DNA from: Gerris lacustris
Taxonomy: Eukaryota > Arthropoda > Insecta > Hemiptera > Gerridae
Reading direction: 5' to 3'
Length of the DNA: 64,000 nucleotides
NCBI GenBank assembly: GCA_951217055.1
Contig: OX578277.1
Span: 12,275,834-12,339,833, forward strand
Positions 53,881-64,000 of this stretch are shown piece after piece. The position numbers and the translations under genes were made by a program. The notes below the pieces were generated by a model. The model made no database searches, was not told the origin of the DNA, and worked only from the letters and a program-made list of their open reading frames with translations. How positions within the stretch are numbered: the first letter of the stretch is position 1; every line of letters begins with the position of its first letter.

Positions 53881-54235
53881 GATTGCAAAGAAACCTAAGG
53901 TTTACTGAAGTATGAAGGTGGTAATGGTAGATGGCAAAGAAACCTAAGGTTTACTGAAGTATGAAGGTGGTAATAGTAGATTGCAAAGAAACCTAAGGTT
54001 TACTGAAGTATGAAGGTGGTAATGGTAGATTGCAAAGAAACCTTAGGTATACTGAAGTATGAAGGTGGTAATAGTAGATGGCAAAGAAACCTAAGGTTTA
54101 CTGAAGTATGAAGGTGGTAATAGTAGATTGCAAAGAAACCTAAGGTTTACTGAAGTATGAAGGTGGTAATGGTAGATTGCAAAAACCTTAGTATACTGAA
54201 GTATGAAGGTGGTAATGGTAGATTGCGACAAAATT
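53880..54235. repeat. 49-bp tandem repeat, about 7 copies
   Basis: Unit GAAGTATGAAGGTGGTAAT(G/A)GTAGATTGCAAAGAAACCTAAGGTTTACT. Shares GAAGGTGG...GGTAGAT with the neighbouring 97-bp unit, so the two arrays may have a common origin. Confidence 0.95.
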
Positions 54236-54239
54236 AATG

Positions 54240-55310
54240 AATGAAAAATAATAAAAGATCAAAGGAAAAAAGTTGGATTAGAGGAATATTGGAAATATGA
54301 CTATGGTATTCCATACATCACAAAGTTAAAAAATATATTATGAAGGAGACATGTTTTCAACATGGATAGTGTCATGGATTTTGTAAGTAACATTGTATGA
54401 TATGGAGCTAGACAACTAAACTAGTACATGATAATCATAAAAATAAATAAACCGGTTATATAAGTAAATTATATAAACATTTAACTAAATAAAATAAAAA
54501 TTTTATGCATAATATAATTGATTTTTTTTTTCCTTGTAATTATAAAGAAAAAAGAGAAAATAAAATAGCACCATCAATTATCACTTAAAATCTATTAAAT
54601 AATTTTTAAATATAAAAATTATTTTTAATAACTCATTCTTCCTTAAATTTGATAAATAAAGCTAAATAATATATTTTTGTTTTAATAAGTTCATTGATTT
54701 TTTATGTTTAACAAAGTAAAAAGAAAAAAAAAAAAAAAAAAAAAAATCAAAATTTGTAAAAGAGTTAAAAACACGATTAGTATAAACTGTTCAAATATAT
54801 AAAAAAATATGCTATGGAGCTGGTTCTCAAAGAAATGGTTTATAGTCATTAAAATTTGATTAATAAAAATGTACAATTAGAATTTATTAACAAAAAAAGT
54901 GTGAGACTCACGCATTAGAAGTGAAACTTAAGTTCAAGAAAGAGTGATTTTATGTATTGCTCTCTTTGTATTTTATTATTTCAGGATTAAGAAATGGTTA
55001 ATATGGAATTTTTTTTTTTTTTAAATAAAATAATTTCATAATTAAGTTTTTGGTAGTGTTCATACTACAGCAAGTTTGAATTTTAATTTAAATCAAATTA
55101 TAATTATTATTAACAACGGGAGATAGACAGAGAAAAATAGACTCCAGCACCGGGACTCGAACCAAGAACGCAAGTATTTTGCATCTAAATAAATTAAAAT
55201 GTAATTCATTCATTGTCGAATAAAAGTTTTACGTCACTAATGTTTAGCAAGTTTATAATAAATCTGATTACAATTAAATCTAGCCTACTATGTATGAAAT
55301 TTACGGATTA
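54240..55310. other. AT-rich intergenic DNA; no gene seen
   Basis: Includes a run of about 23 A at 54724 and a line GGGACTCGAACCAAGAACG (55150-55168), an isolated B-box-like word that may be a SINE scrap. Confidence 0.5.
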
Positions 55311-55745
55311 TGTGTTTTGACACGGTTGAACTAGCCTATACGGGGCATCATGTCGTATATAGAAATGAAAAAAACTGGCACATATAATTAAAGTCTTTTC
55401 TATATATTGATAAAGAAAAATGCACCAATTATGGATGCTTCATAATTCATTTCATAAGTTTTCTCTTAACACAATTTCCATCTTCAGTCCTCTATTTTTA
55501 GACACAGCTGTATACAGGTCGATTTTGGGAATCTTTGGCGTATGTATCTGTTGTAGATTACCTTGGCTTCGATGTAGCGTATCTGGTTTTCCAAGAGAGT
55601 ATGAAATGAAAAAGAATACATAAATAATGCAATTTATATCAATATACAAGAAACACTTTAATTATGTATGCATTATATTTGTTAGTTTTTGCATTTCTAT
55701 ACATGATGCCCCATATAGGCTAGTCCAACCTTTGACACAAACTAA
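55295..55745. mobile_element. Foldback MITE
   Basis: GACACGGTTGAACTAGCCTATACGGGGCATCATGT...TATAGAAATG (55319-55368) is inverted at 55692-55737 (CATTTCTATACATGATGCCCC, ATATAGGCTAGTCCAACC, TTTGACAC). The interior frames are not coding. Confidence 0.7.
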
Positions 55746-56288
55746 CACAGTTTAATTCCCACAAGTGTGTGCTATAGATAAGTTTCAATATACATATTAT
55801 ATTTAAGTAAGTGGTCTTTGATAGCTTGTTTTCAGTGTGTTTCACTTCTGAATAGCAGACGCTATTTTATTTTACATAGAAGGTGTCCACTGTAGAGAAG
55901 TTTCACTGAATACAAAAATTCTTCTCATATATCAGACACCTTCAATAAGGAGCAACATAATTAGAATTGACGGATTATGTTGTTTCACAACAGAGAGTTT
56001 ACGTTTGGTGTGTAATGTCAATGTGGATTGTCTTCCGTCGTCTAATATTATGTTTTTCTCTTCATTAATTCTAGTTCTAATTGTGTTTGTTCCCTTTTAA
56101 AGAGGTTTTTAAGAAAGGTAACCTACAACAGAAGGCATGTACTTAACTGTAACACAGAACAGAAGGTAATTACTTAACTGTAACACTCTTTGTACATGTT
56201 TTTAACTCTTTAAAAAAATTTTATTCGATTAAGAAAAAAAATATAAATCCGTTTCAGGTTGAAACAACCTTCTTTTAAGTATTTATAC

Positions 56289-56366
<78 letters not shown>

Positions 56367-56378
56367 ATATATATTTAT

Positions 56379-56413
<35 letters not shown>

Positions 56414-56865
56414 TTTATTTATATATAATAAAAGAAAAAAAACTTAACTTTTTTTCATAATAATAAATTATTATTTTTAAATGAATAATACCTTTAACTT
56501 TTTGTTTTTCTTATAGGAACAAGAATTACTCTTAGAGAGAATTCCAATAAAAAATAAATAGATATAATAATTTTTAAATAAAATAAAATCTAACTTCCCT
56601 CTTTTTAAAATAAAATAAAATGTTTTGCCAGCTTTTCATTTTGGAATTCATTGGGAGGATAGTAGTTTAAAAAAAAATAATTAAAATTAATAATAATAAT
56701 ACTTAGGAATTTGTTTTTGAATTGCTCCCGTTTTGTTTTTTTAAGTATTTAGGGAAATAATGCCGAAAAGAATGTAGTTATGTTTTCAACTTGGTTGAAG
56801 TCGTAACTTTTATATTTGACTGTTAGGAGGATATCCTAGGTAGAGTAGGTCGTAGAGGTTAGGTG
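55746..56865. other. 3' flank of the ARIP4 gene
   Basis: Non-coding. A 45-bp tandem duplication (ACAGAAGG...TACTTAACTGTAACAC, 56128-56186) and an (AT)n at 56292-56420. Minus-strand AATAAA words (TTTATT on plus) near 56550-56640 could serve polyadenylation. Confidence 0.5.
56292..56420. repeat. (AT)n microsatellite with short interruptions
   Basis: AT run broken by GTATGTATAT and ATTTAT. Confidence 0.95.
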
Positions 56866-56869
56866 TTAG

Positions 56870-58992
56870 TTACTGGGGAGGTGGTTGGAAATGCGGCGGG
56901 GGAAAAGGAAAGGGTGCGTAGGGTGGAGGGTAAGGAGCGAAGGGTGTAGGTTCAGGTCGGTGAAATGCACTAGGGTAGACAGGAGGGTAGGCAGGATATG
57001 CCGGATAAGTAGCCGGATAGCCGACAGGTGGGTACCCAGGAGGGGGTTTATAGCTATTAGATTCATCTTTAGTATGGTAAGGAGCGAACGATATTTCAGG
57101 TTTTGATCTATCGTCTAAATGCCTTATAGGTTCAGGGCGTGCAACCGGTCTGTCTAACGACGATCTCATCGCGTCTAGAAGAGGAAGTGATGTTAGAGAA
57201 GTCGAAGGATCTAGAAGTGAACGTGTAGGTTCGACAGGAGGTCTAGGTTCTGATGATCTCGAAGTCGATGCTTCAATAGGTCGTTGAATTTCTCTAGGTT
57301 CAGGTCTGTTCGAACTTCTCGATTCTGAACGATTATCGACTCGCTCAGTTCGTGAAATGTCACCACGTTCGATTATAGAATGATCTAACATAGGTCGGGA
57401 GAAATCGGGTAGAGTTCTAGTCGGATCAGGCATTAGTGGTCGAGTAGGATCTAATGTTCTTGAATCGACAATGGACCTTGAAAGATCAGGTGACGGTCGA
57501 GTTAGATCGGCTAATGGTGGCAAAGGTCTAGATATATCCGGTAATGGTCTAGATATTTCAGATGACATGGATCTATTCAAATCTTGTCTTGGTGATCTCA
57601 CCATTGACCTAGGCGATTCTGGTATAGATAAAGGCACTGATAACTCAGGTATAGGTCTAGAATGATCAATCTGCCTTGAAATATCAGGGATTTGCGATAG
57701 ATTTCTTGATATATCGGGAATAGGTCTTGAAGGTTCTGAAACTATAGGTCTCGACATCTCAGAAACAGATCTGGATTGATCTATAATAGACCTAAGTGGA
57801 TCCGATCTGGGATGTTCAACGGGTTTCATAGGTTCTAAAATATTTCTCGGAGGATCGATAATAGGACGTGAAGGTTCCATGAGAGGATGCGAGTGATCGA
57901 AGATAGGTCTTGAAGGTTCAACAGGCCTGTGTTCTATATAACTTCTTTGAGGTTCAGACCTAGATGTCTGAGGTTCTTGATAAGTTCGAGGTTGCTCAAA
58001 CGATCTAGTAGGTTCAAGAGGTCTCGAATGATCGAATCTCAACTGAGGTTCGTATCTCGGAACTTCCACCTCTACAGTTCTACTTGTCTCAGGTATATTT
58101 CTCGACTCTGAGAATGATCTTGATTCTACATTGTGTCTAGCACTTGAAATTTCGGCAAAAGGTCTAGTAGGATCTAATAAAGGTCTTTGTTGCTCAAAAG
58201 GTCTTGAAGGAGTAGCTTCGACACTTCTCGAAATTTCAGCGAAAGGTCGACTCTCAGAATAACTTCTGGAATTTTCAGGTGTTTTTGAAGGTTCTCCGTA
58301 AGATCTACCATCAACCGATCTCTGATTGATATCAAATTGTCTTGAACGATCAACTCTCGATATTTCTACACTTCGAGAAAGCTCGGCAAAAGGTCTAGGT
58401 TCGATGGCCTGGTGCTGATTTCTCGATACTTCTGCAAAAGGTCGTGAAATTTCAAGCGGTCTCGTGGGCTCAGCTCTTTCTTCGTTAGGAATTGGCCGAT
58501 CGTCACATTCAGGTCTCGCATTCGGAATATCATCGAATCTGTTACCACCCATTGAAGAATGAGGAATTGCCGAAGGATCGAATACACCTGAGTGTTTGGG
58601 ATTCTCAGCGTAGTAAGGAACCGAATTATTATCTTCTGGAACATCCTCTTCCATTCGTTCTGGCTCCGAAACCGATTCTTCAAGGCGTTCATCCTTCTGT
58701 TCCTCAATTATAGGTTTTAAAGCTTCAACTGGCTTCTGAGGTTCTGGTCTCATTCTATCTCCACCCTTAATCTCAACAGCATCTTTGATTTTAGAAAGAG
58801 CTACATCAGGTTTGACTTGAGCAGCTGCAGGAGCAGTTGGTTTTACCGCACCTGAAGGCGAAATCTTGCTGATCTGAACAGAATTAGACGTTGAACAACC
58901 GGGCAAATTGATTTTCTTTCTGACAGGTGTCATTGTAATTTCCGGCTCTCTCACATAAGGCCTAGCCGTCGCCACTGTTTTCCCCTGAACAC
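56870..58992 (-). CDS. Helicase ARIP4, last coding exon (disordered C-terminus)
   Basis: Acceptor TTGCCTAG at 58993; the first G of the codon comes from the preceding exon. About 707 residues to TAA (56870-56872). ARIP4 (RAD54L2) is an ATRX-related SNF2 ATPase in the nucleus that modulates androgen-receptor and other transcription. This exon holds none of the ATPase. Its first 170 residues are mixed and acidic; about residues 170-650 are a degenerate repeat rich in Ser-Arg-Pro (SRPFAEISR, DPTRPL, EPSRPI); the end is Pro/Tyr-rich (YPAYPAYPPVYP ... PFPPPHFQPPP). No such repeat is known to me in vertebrate ARIP4, so the tail appears lineage-expanded. Identity rests on exons upstream; the frame is open throughout. 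Confidence 0.8.
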
Positions 58993-59228
58993 CTAGGCAA
59001 TAAAATTTACCAATTACAATTCAATTTCAACACATAAGTCATGTTTAATTCCCACTAGAGATAATTCCCGTACCAGCAGTTAATATTAAAGGGAAATAAA
59101 TGAAAGCTCAGTACATAAAGCATTGATTATTTAAACGAAGTAGGACCAAAGTGCATTCAATAATAGATTTCAAATAAAAAAAAGCCTCGAACAAAAACAT
59201 TTAAACAGCTGATAATAATGAAATTTAC

Positions 59229-59357
59229 CTTGTTTGTTTAGAACCCTGACAGGTCTGATAGCACCTCTACCTGCTCCACTACTTCTTGGTACAATAGAAA
59301 CACTGCTATTATTCCTTAAAGTTGGCAATACTGTTCCCCGTGGACGACCCATCATAT
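59229..59357 (-). CDS. Helicase ARIP4, penultimate coding exon
   Basis: 129-bp exon, acceptor CAG at 59358-59360 side, donor GTAAAT. Encodes DMMGRPRGTVLPTLRNNSSV SIVPRSSGAGRG...RPVRVLNKQG in a phase continuous with both neighbours. Arg/Gly-rich and basic, with an AT-hook-like GRPRG motif that could contact DNA; this last point is inference. Confidence 0.75.
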
Positions 59358-60497
59358 CTGAAAGTGAAAAACACTAGAGTTTATAAAAGAATAAGTGGCG
59401 GATATTTAATATGAGAGTTTGGGAGATATGATAATCACTAGGCTTACACCTCCGTGTATAAACACGGCCCTTACAGTAGAAGATGGGAGAGAGAGAAGAT
59501 GGGATACTAGCGCTAGATATTCCTTCAACCTCTTACCGCCAGTCGTGTCCAGTCAGAGGTTTAATCAAGATGACATCTGTCTAACGCAGCTTTAGGCCAC
59601 CCCGCTTTCGCCTGCTACCGCCTCTATAACCTGCCGCCTCAACTCACCATTCCTCAGGTAAGTCTAGTAATTAGTTTTCTTACAAATTTCTTAATCACTA
59701 GATATACCAAAAATTTGTTTCTTCAATACCAATGTCAAGACAGTCCTAATGTATACTAGGGACATGACAAGTTGATGGTAAAATCAACTCCCAACTACCT
59801 TTATCAATAGATGTCTTTGGAACATCATAGGTATGTGGTGGCCATAAACAAACACAAATAAAGAATTATGGAGACTTACTGGACAGGCCCTTATCAACCC
59901 ACTGAAGGCTCTGGAGTGGAACCCACAATCTCAGGAGGAGAAGCAGGCTGAAGAATAAATGGTGAAAAACAGTGGAAAATAGGCTTGACAAGTTGGGAAC
60001 TAAAGCATGGAGTTAACTCAGGAACCTGGCAATGGATCTAGAGGAGTAGTGGATTCTCCTGATTGCCCTACTCAACCATAAGAGTAAAAGGAAGTCATGC
60101 AAGACATTTTAGCAATTACAGAAGGGCTATTTTCTGTTTGCTAAAAACAGAAAATTGAGCAGTCTCTTTTCAAATTATACTAACATTTTACATTGATTAT
60201 TTCTTTATTTACCAGCAAAGGAGTTGCAATACTTTACGACAATTATCTGCCAGCATATAATACATACCACAAAAAGTCAATTTAAATGGAAAAAAGTAAA
60301 GGAAAGCAATTTATAATTATCAATGTGTACAATGCTTTTCTAAATAAAATGATATTTTTAAGGCTAGAAAGTGGCTGGTTGGGTCGAAACGTTGCCTCAT
60401 AAAATCTGATTTATGATTTTTATTACCCTATAAGAATTCACCTTTTATACTGAATTGGATTATAAAGAATGACTTTTTTCTAGAACCCACAAATAAA

Positions 60498-60534
<37 letters not shown>

Positions 60535-60655
60535 TTTATTTTCCTCTCCAGGACTCTGCAGTGGGACACAGTTTAAATTATGAAAAAGTTAAAAATAGAA
60601 GTTTCAAATTTGCCAAAAGCCATAAAAGAAAGTAGTTTAAATTTTATAAAGTTAC
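59358..60655. other. ARIP4 intron
   Basis: No coding sequence. Holds a T33 run (60501-60533), and a common-looking repeat scrap GGTTGGGTCGAAACGTTGCC (60379-60398). Confidence 0.6.
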
Positions 60656-60853
60656 CTTTCTTAGGATCATTCTTGATATCTGAATTCTTTTTACTCGAGT
60701 TGACGCCCATCTTAATTGCAGTACGAATGGCGATGATTTTACCGCTTTCCAACTGCATGTAAATACCTTTAGGTGATTTCAATACCATCACTCTCTGACC
60801 TGCTTTTAACACTATTGAAGCCTTATCAGGAGCATTTGTCGGAATTACCACAT
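60656..60853 (-). CDS. Helicase ARIP4, conserved C-terminal motif exon
   Basis: 198-bp exon, acceptor TGCTTAG, donor GTAAC. Encodes DVVIPTNAPDKASIVLKAGQ RVMVLKSPKGIYMQLESGKI IAIRTA..., which parallels the vertebrate ARIP4 segment with the order: (D)IVIP, then an INAGES-like turn, then G-(T/I)-Y-(I/M)-x-x-x-(D/E)-G-(R/K)-I-x-A-(V/I)-R. It is a small beta-rich module outside the helicase core and is the best evidence for the gene's identity. Phases on both sides fit the five-exon model. Confidence 0.85.
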
Positions 60854-62282
60854 CTAAGCAGAAACAGAAAAATTAAATTAAGAGTTAAGAATTAAACTAG
60901 AACAATTAAAGATAAAACAATTAAATTAGTTGTAATAAGTGTCCATTTTGGAGGTTTCTTTAGCAGTATCTATATTATAATAACAATAAATACTTTTTTA
61001 GCTAAAAAAAGACATTCATTTTTCTGCAAGGAGCTGCTAGAAAAAAATGAAAATATAACAATAATAATTAAATATTAAATACGAAAATTTCATCAATACA
61101 AATTAATTAGATTCTTCTTTTATATTAAACAAGCCCTTAATTAGGCCTGCAGCAACGGGCTTAATTTTATACTTAGAAAAATAAATAAGACTAAGTAAAC
61201 TAATTTAGATAAGTTATTATTTCTATTTAAAGACCAACAAATCAAAACAAACATTTATTTTTATTGGAATAAATGTGGTTGCCTTGGCTTAGCTATAACA
61301 AATCATTTCAAGGTGATGATTTGATTCATGTCATCGGGACACTACTCAATTATATAAAGAACTAGCTTTCACCCCGCGCTCCGCGCGGGGCTCATGCTAG
61401 GTATTAGTGGCAATGCTTCCTATAATCATGTAGGCCTAGCAATTAAATTAAATTCCTAAATAGTTTTGGTTTCCAAAGCCTTCTAGGAATAAAATGAGGA
61501 CTATATTACACATCATTAATTCCATTACTAAGAATATAATACTCTCCAAATCGTAGTTTGGAGTCTATCTGTACATTTAAAAAATAGCCAATGGAAACTA
61601 AGTAATATAGCAATAAAAAAACAAAAACAATGCTAAATAAATATAATAAATAACAAAATAAACGTAGACAAAACCAATTAGACTGGCAAGTCATTGAACA
61701 ATCATCAACCATGATGGTGCATTAATTTAATTATACCAGCCTCTTCTCTCAATATGGCTGTTGCACCAATAAATATTTAATAATTCTAGTTCAGGGAAAA
61801 ATTAATAAAATAAACAATACTCGATTTAAAGAGCATTTAAAGAAAAAGTGGAATAAACTATAATAATTTTTACAGAGGGGATAGATCTCAAAAGAGTTTA
61901 AAGTGTATTTTTGTTTAGATTAAGGCTGTATTTATTAATTTGGGAGAAGTAAACCTTAGCAAAAAATCTTAAAATATTATTATTTACTCTATAGTGTATA
62001 TGATTCACCTTGAGAGCAGAACATGCAAGTTGAGAGTAAGTGCTTTGAGAATTTGTTCTGTCTAAAGAGAATTCATGGTTATTGTAAGATATTATTATAA
62101 AATCCAAATAGCACTACTTTATCACTATATTTCTAAAATTACTGGACCTATGACCATGAAATGTTGTAGGCAGGTTCCTCTTACCTTCTAGATGCTGGAT
62201 AAGATATATTTTTACAATCTGCCATCTTGAATCAAGATAGCTAGTTTACAAGCTGAGACAAATGATTGATGTTGATACTTAC
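60854..62282. other. ARIP4 intron with a repeat boundary
   Basis: AT-rich. At 61361-61391 the sequence AACTAGCTTTCACCCCGCGC followed by TCCGCGCGGGG forms a GC-rich hairpin isolated in AT-rich DNA; such motifs mark the ends of certain insect dispersed repeats. No ORF. Confidence 0.6.
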
Positions 62283-62428
62283 CAAGTGGTAAAGTCATTT
62301 CTTGAGCAGACATGCCTTGTCTCTGCCAAACAGCTGCAGGAATCCATCCTCTACCCTGTGGTTTGTCTTTAGAAGCATCTGAATTCTGCTGCATTGGACG
62401 TACCGATGCCATCGGCTTCACACCTCCC
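62283..62428 (-). CDS. Helicase ARIP4, exon with KPMASVRP motif
   Basis: 146-bp exon, acceptor TATTACAG, donor GTAAGT. The first codon is completed from the previous exon (Arg). Encodes GGVKPMASVRPMQQNSDASK DKPQGRGWIPAAVWQRQGMS AQEMTLPL. KPMASVRPMQ matches the conserved KP(V/M)ASVRP motif of animal ARIP4. Confidence 0.8.
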
Positions 62429-63804
62429 CTGTAATACACAATACAAAAAGATTAAATTCACCATTTTGAAAAAATAAAATAAAATAAAGAACTTACAAGG
62501 GGTAGAGGAAGAAACGTAAAAAACTCTCACTTCAAAAAGTTACTCAAACTTTGTGGAATGCAGATATCTTAACATTTACCTATTACTATAACATCTTTGT
62601 TTAAGCATGATATTAATTATTTTATCTACTTGTGGCAGCAAAATAAGGTATTATTGAACTGATTTCGGGCAGAGAAATGTGATTTTACAGCCTAGGCGGT
62701 AAAATTTTACTGCTCAGGCAGCAACATTTTTATTGTTATAATGTTGGCAATAACAGTTTACACTATTATCTCTATCTTATAACATTATATATTATAGTTA
62801 AATAAGTAATATTTAATAAATAAACATTTTAATAATAAAACAATTTGTTTATATTTGTTAAATAAGTTCAATGAATAGTAGATCTAAATAACTGGCTACA
62901 CTGGAGCATTATGTAAACATCCAACATCCATATTATTATTATTATTGAAGTCATTCTAGATTAGACTAGCTACTTTTATTGATTTATCCTAGTTACTTCT
63001 TTTCTTCTAAGCAATAGAAGATATCTTTAATACTTTTAGTAATTTGTTAGTAAAAATATAAATAAATATTTTATATTGCGTGCATTATTCATTCAGAAGT
63101 TTTGTGTGTTATAAATGTGTGTTTTGTATTTTGTAAAATATTGTATGCAACAAGACAGCAAAGGAAACATTTCTGCCTCATTTATCCATTGCCTGCCTCG
63201 CCTTCACCTCGGCAGTTAATTATCATAGCCTTTCCTTGCCTTCGGCTCGGATGCTAATCTAATCAGTCGTCGGTAAAATTCCATTTTGCTGCCTAGTTAC
63301 ATAAATAACTATTATGTACTAATAAAATAAGTTCACTTTTCACTAACTACCCGTTTTTAGCACCACTTGCTATCTCTAAGGTTTGAGCTACTATTCTACT
63401 TTTTATACTCCATCTACCCCTTTTAAGTTCTTTGTTTACATTGGGAACCTGTCAAATTATTTCACTTTTTCTCACTTCTCGCTCATAACACCACCTGCTG
63501 CCACTCATGTTTGAGCAACGTAACACCATCTATGCCTACTAAGCTCTTTAGATATAACTTCTTTTTTTAAACCAATTTCATCTCCCCTCCATCATGATCC
63601 TCACCATATCCCAGTTTCCAGAACTGCAACCAAATGCTGTTGTTCGGATGACAAAAGGAATCAATAAATTCCAGCTCAATCTGTTTACTTAAGTTAGCAT
63701 TTCTCCATACACATAAGTGGGATACTTTTTCAGGTAGAAGCTCTTTTTAATTATTTAGCCGATTGAGATTAGTACTTGTTGAGTTGAAACCATGTTTATT
63801 TTAC
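62429..63804. other. ARIP4 intron with an inverted-repeat element
   Basis: An inverted pair GGCAGCAAAAT (62633-62643) / ATTTTGCTGCC (63282-63292) brackets DNA with CCTCGCCTTCACCTCGG and CCTTCGGCTCGG, akin to the MITE at 22440-22615, and the same ATAAATAACTATTAT tail follows (63300-63315). A loose duplication lies at 63350-63550 (CACCACTTGCTATCTCTAAG / CACCACCTGCTGCCACTCATG). Confidence 0.6.
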
Positions 63805-63959
63805 CTTGTTTGTACTGTTGCTTGAGCTGAATAAACAGGTCTGTTGTTACAATTAGCTTGTTTCTCTAATTCATAACTTCTCTTAGCTAATCTTTTCTCA
63901 GCTTGAGATAACTTCTTATCTTTTCTTTCAACAAGTAGAGATTCGTGATGGAATGGCTC
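63805..63959 (-). CDS. Helicase ARIP4, post-helicase brace exon (gene continues right)
   Basis: 155-bp exon, acceptor TTTGTCCAG, donor GTAAAA. Encodes EPFHHESLLVERKDKKLSEA EKRLAKRSYELEKQ, equivalent to the segment after the C-terminal helicase lobe in ATRX and ARIP4 (H-(D/E)-SLL...K...L(T/S)..E...A...YE.EK). The ATPase exons would lie beyond 64,000. Five exons join with matching phases over 7 kb, so the model is well supported although partial. Confidence 0.85.
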
Positions 63960-64000
63960 CTGGACAAAACACAAATAAATACAAAATAAACTATTATAGC

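Noticed and set aside
54691..54876. 61-codon minus frame ending in poly-Phe
   Set aside because: The Phe run is the A23 homopolymer read on the other strand.
56885..58713. Plus-strand and alternate minus frames opposite the ARIP4 last exon
   Set aside because: Shadows created by the repetitive Ser-Arg-Pro coding sequence on the minus strand.

Overview
This is an AT-rich, repeat-dominated piece of animal nuclear genome, most likely from an insect. The grounds are spliced genes with GT/AG introns, a BEL/Pao LTR retrotransposon (a metazoan superfamily), a jockey-type LINE fragment, many hAT, Tc1/mariner and PIF/Harbinger-like elements, and single-copy genes whose relatives are conserved animal proteins. 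There are no prokaryotic operons and no CRISPR array. Species was not determined. All gene models were built by eye from splice sites, frame continuity and remembered family features.

Layout. (1) 0-19 kb: a minus-strand gene I do not recognise, with three phase-consistent exons (18831-18885, 11408-11503, about 507-841). Its introns are filled by transposable elements. Intron 1 holds a 4.7 kb two-ORF LINE (13279-17943) and a 5'-truncated jockey-like fragment (11977-12726). Intron 2 holds a complete BEL/Pao element (1107-9172) with LTRs that look identical, inserted into a 24-bp minisatellite, plus a possible solo LTR (9430-10676). (2) 19-33 kb: intergenic DNA with MITEs, SINE-like copies and relics, plus a two-exon minus-strand gene for a 74-residue single-pass membrane micropeptide (27754-29077). 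(3) 33-42 kb: a small two-exon minus-strand ORF resembling the end of a YqaJ-type nuclease (33986-34834), a decayed hAT transposase, a tRNA-derived SINE, an intact archease gene on the plus strand (38574-39032) and a hAT-type element (40539-41466). (4) 42-56 kb: no convincing host gene, only MITEs, foldback repeats, (TA)n tracts, 71-, 97- and 49-bp tandem repeats, and a 101-bp satellite with a 923-bp nine-monomer higher-order repeat. (5) 56.9-64 kb: the last five coding exons of a minus-strand gene for the SNF2-family helicase ARIP4 (RAD54L2), whose ATPase part lies beyond the right edge.

Working relationships. Archease (cofactor of the tRNA ligase RtcB) and ARIP4 (chromatin remodelling) are housekeeping genes with no evident functional link. 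The most unusual biology is in the mobile and repetitive DNA. The LINE has ORF1 and ORF2 in one frame separated by a single UGA, with an endonuclease active-site motif lying upstream of the first ORF2 ATG, which points to stop-codon readthrough or non-AUG initiation. The satellite shows a near-exact recent nine-unit duplication and an inverted monomer at its edge.
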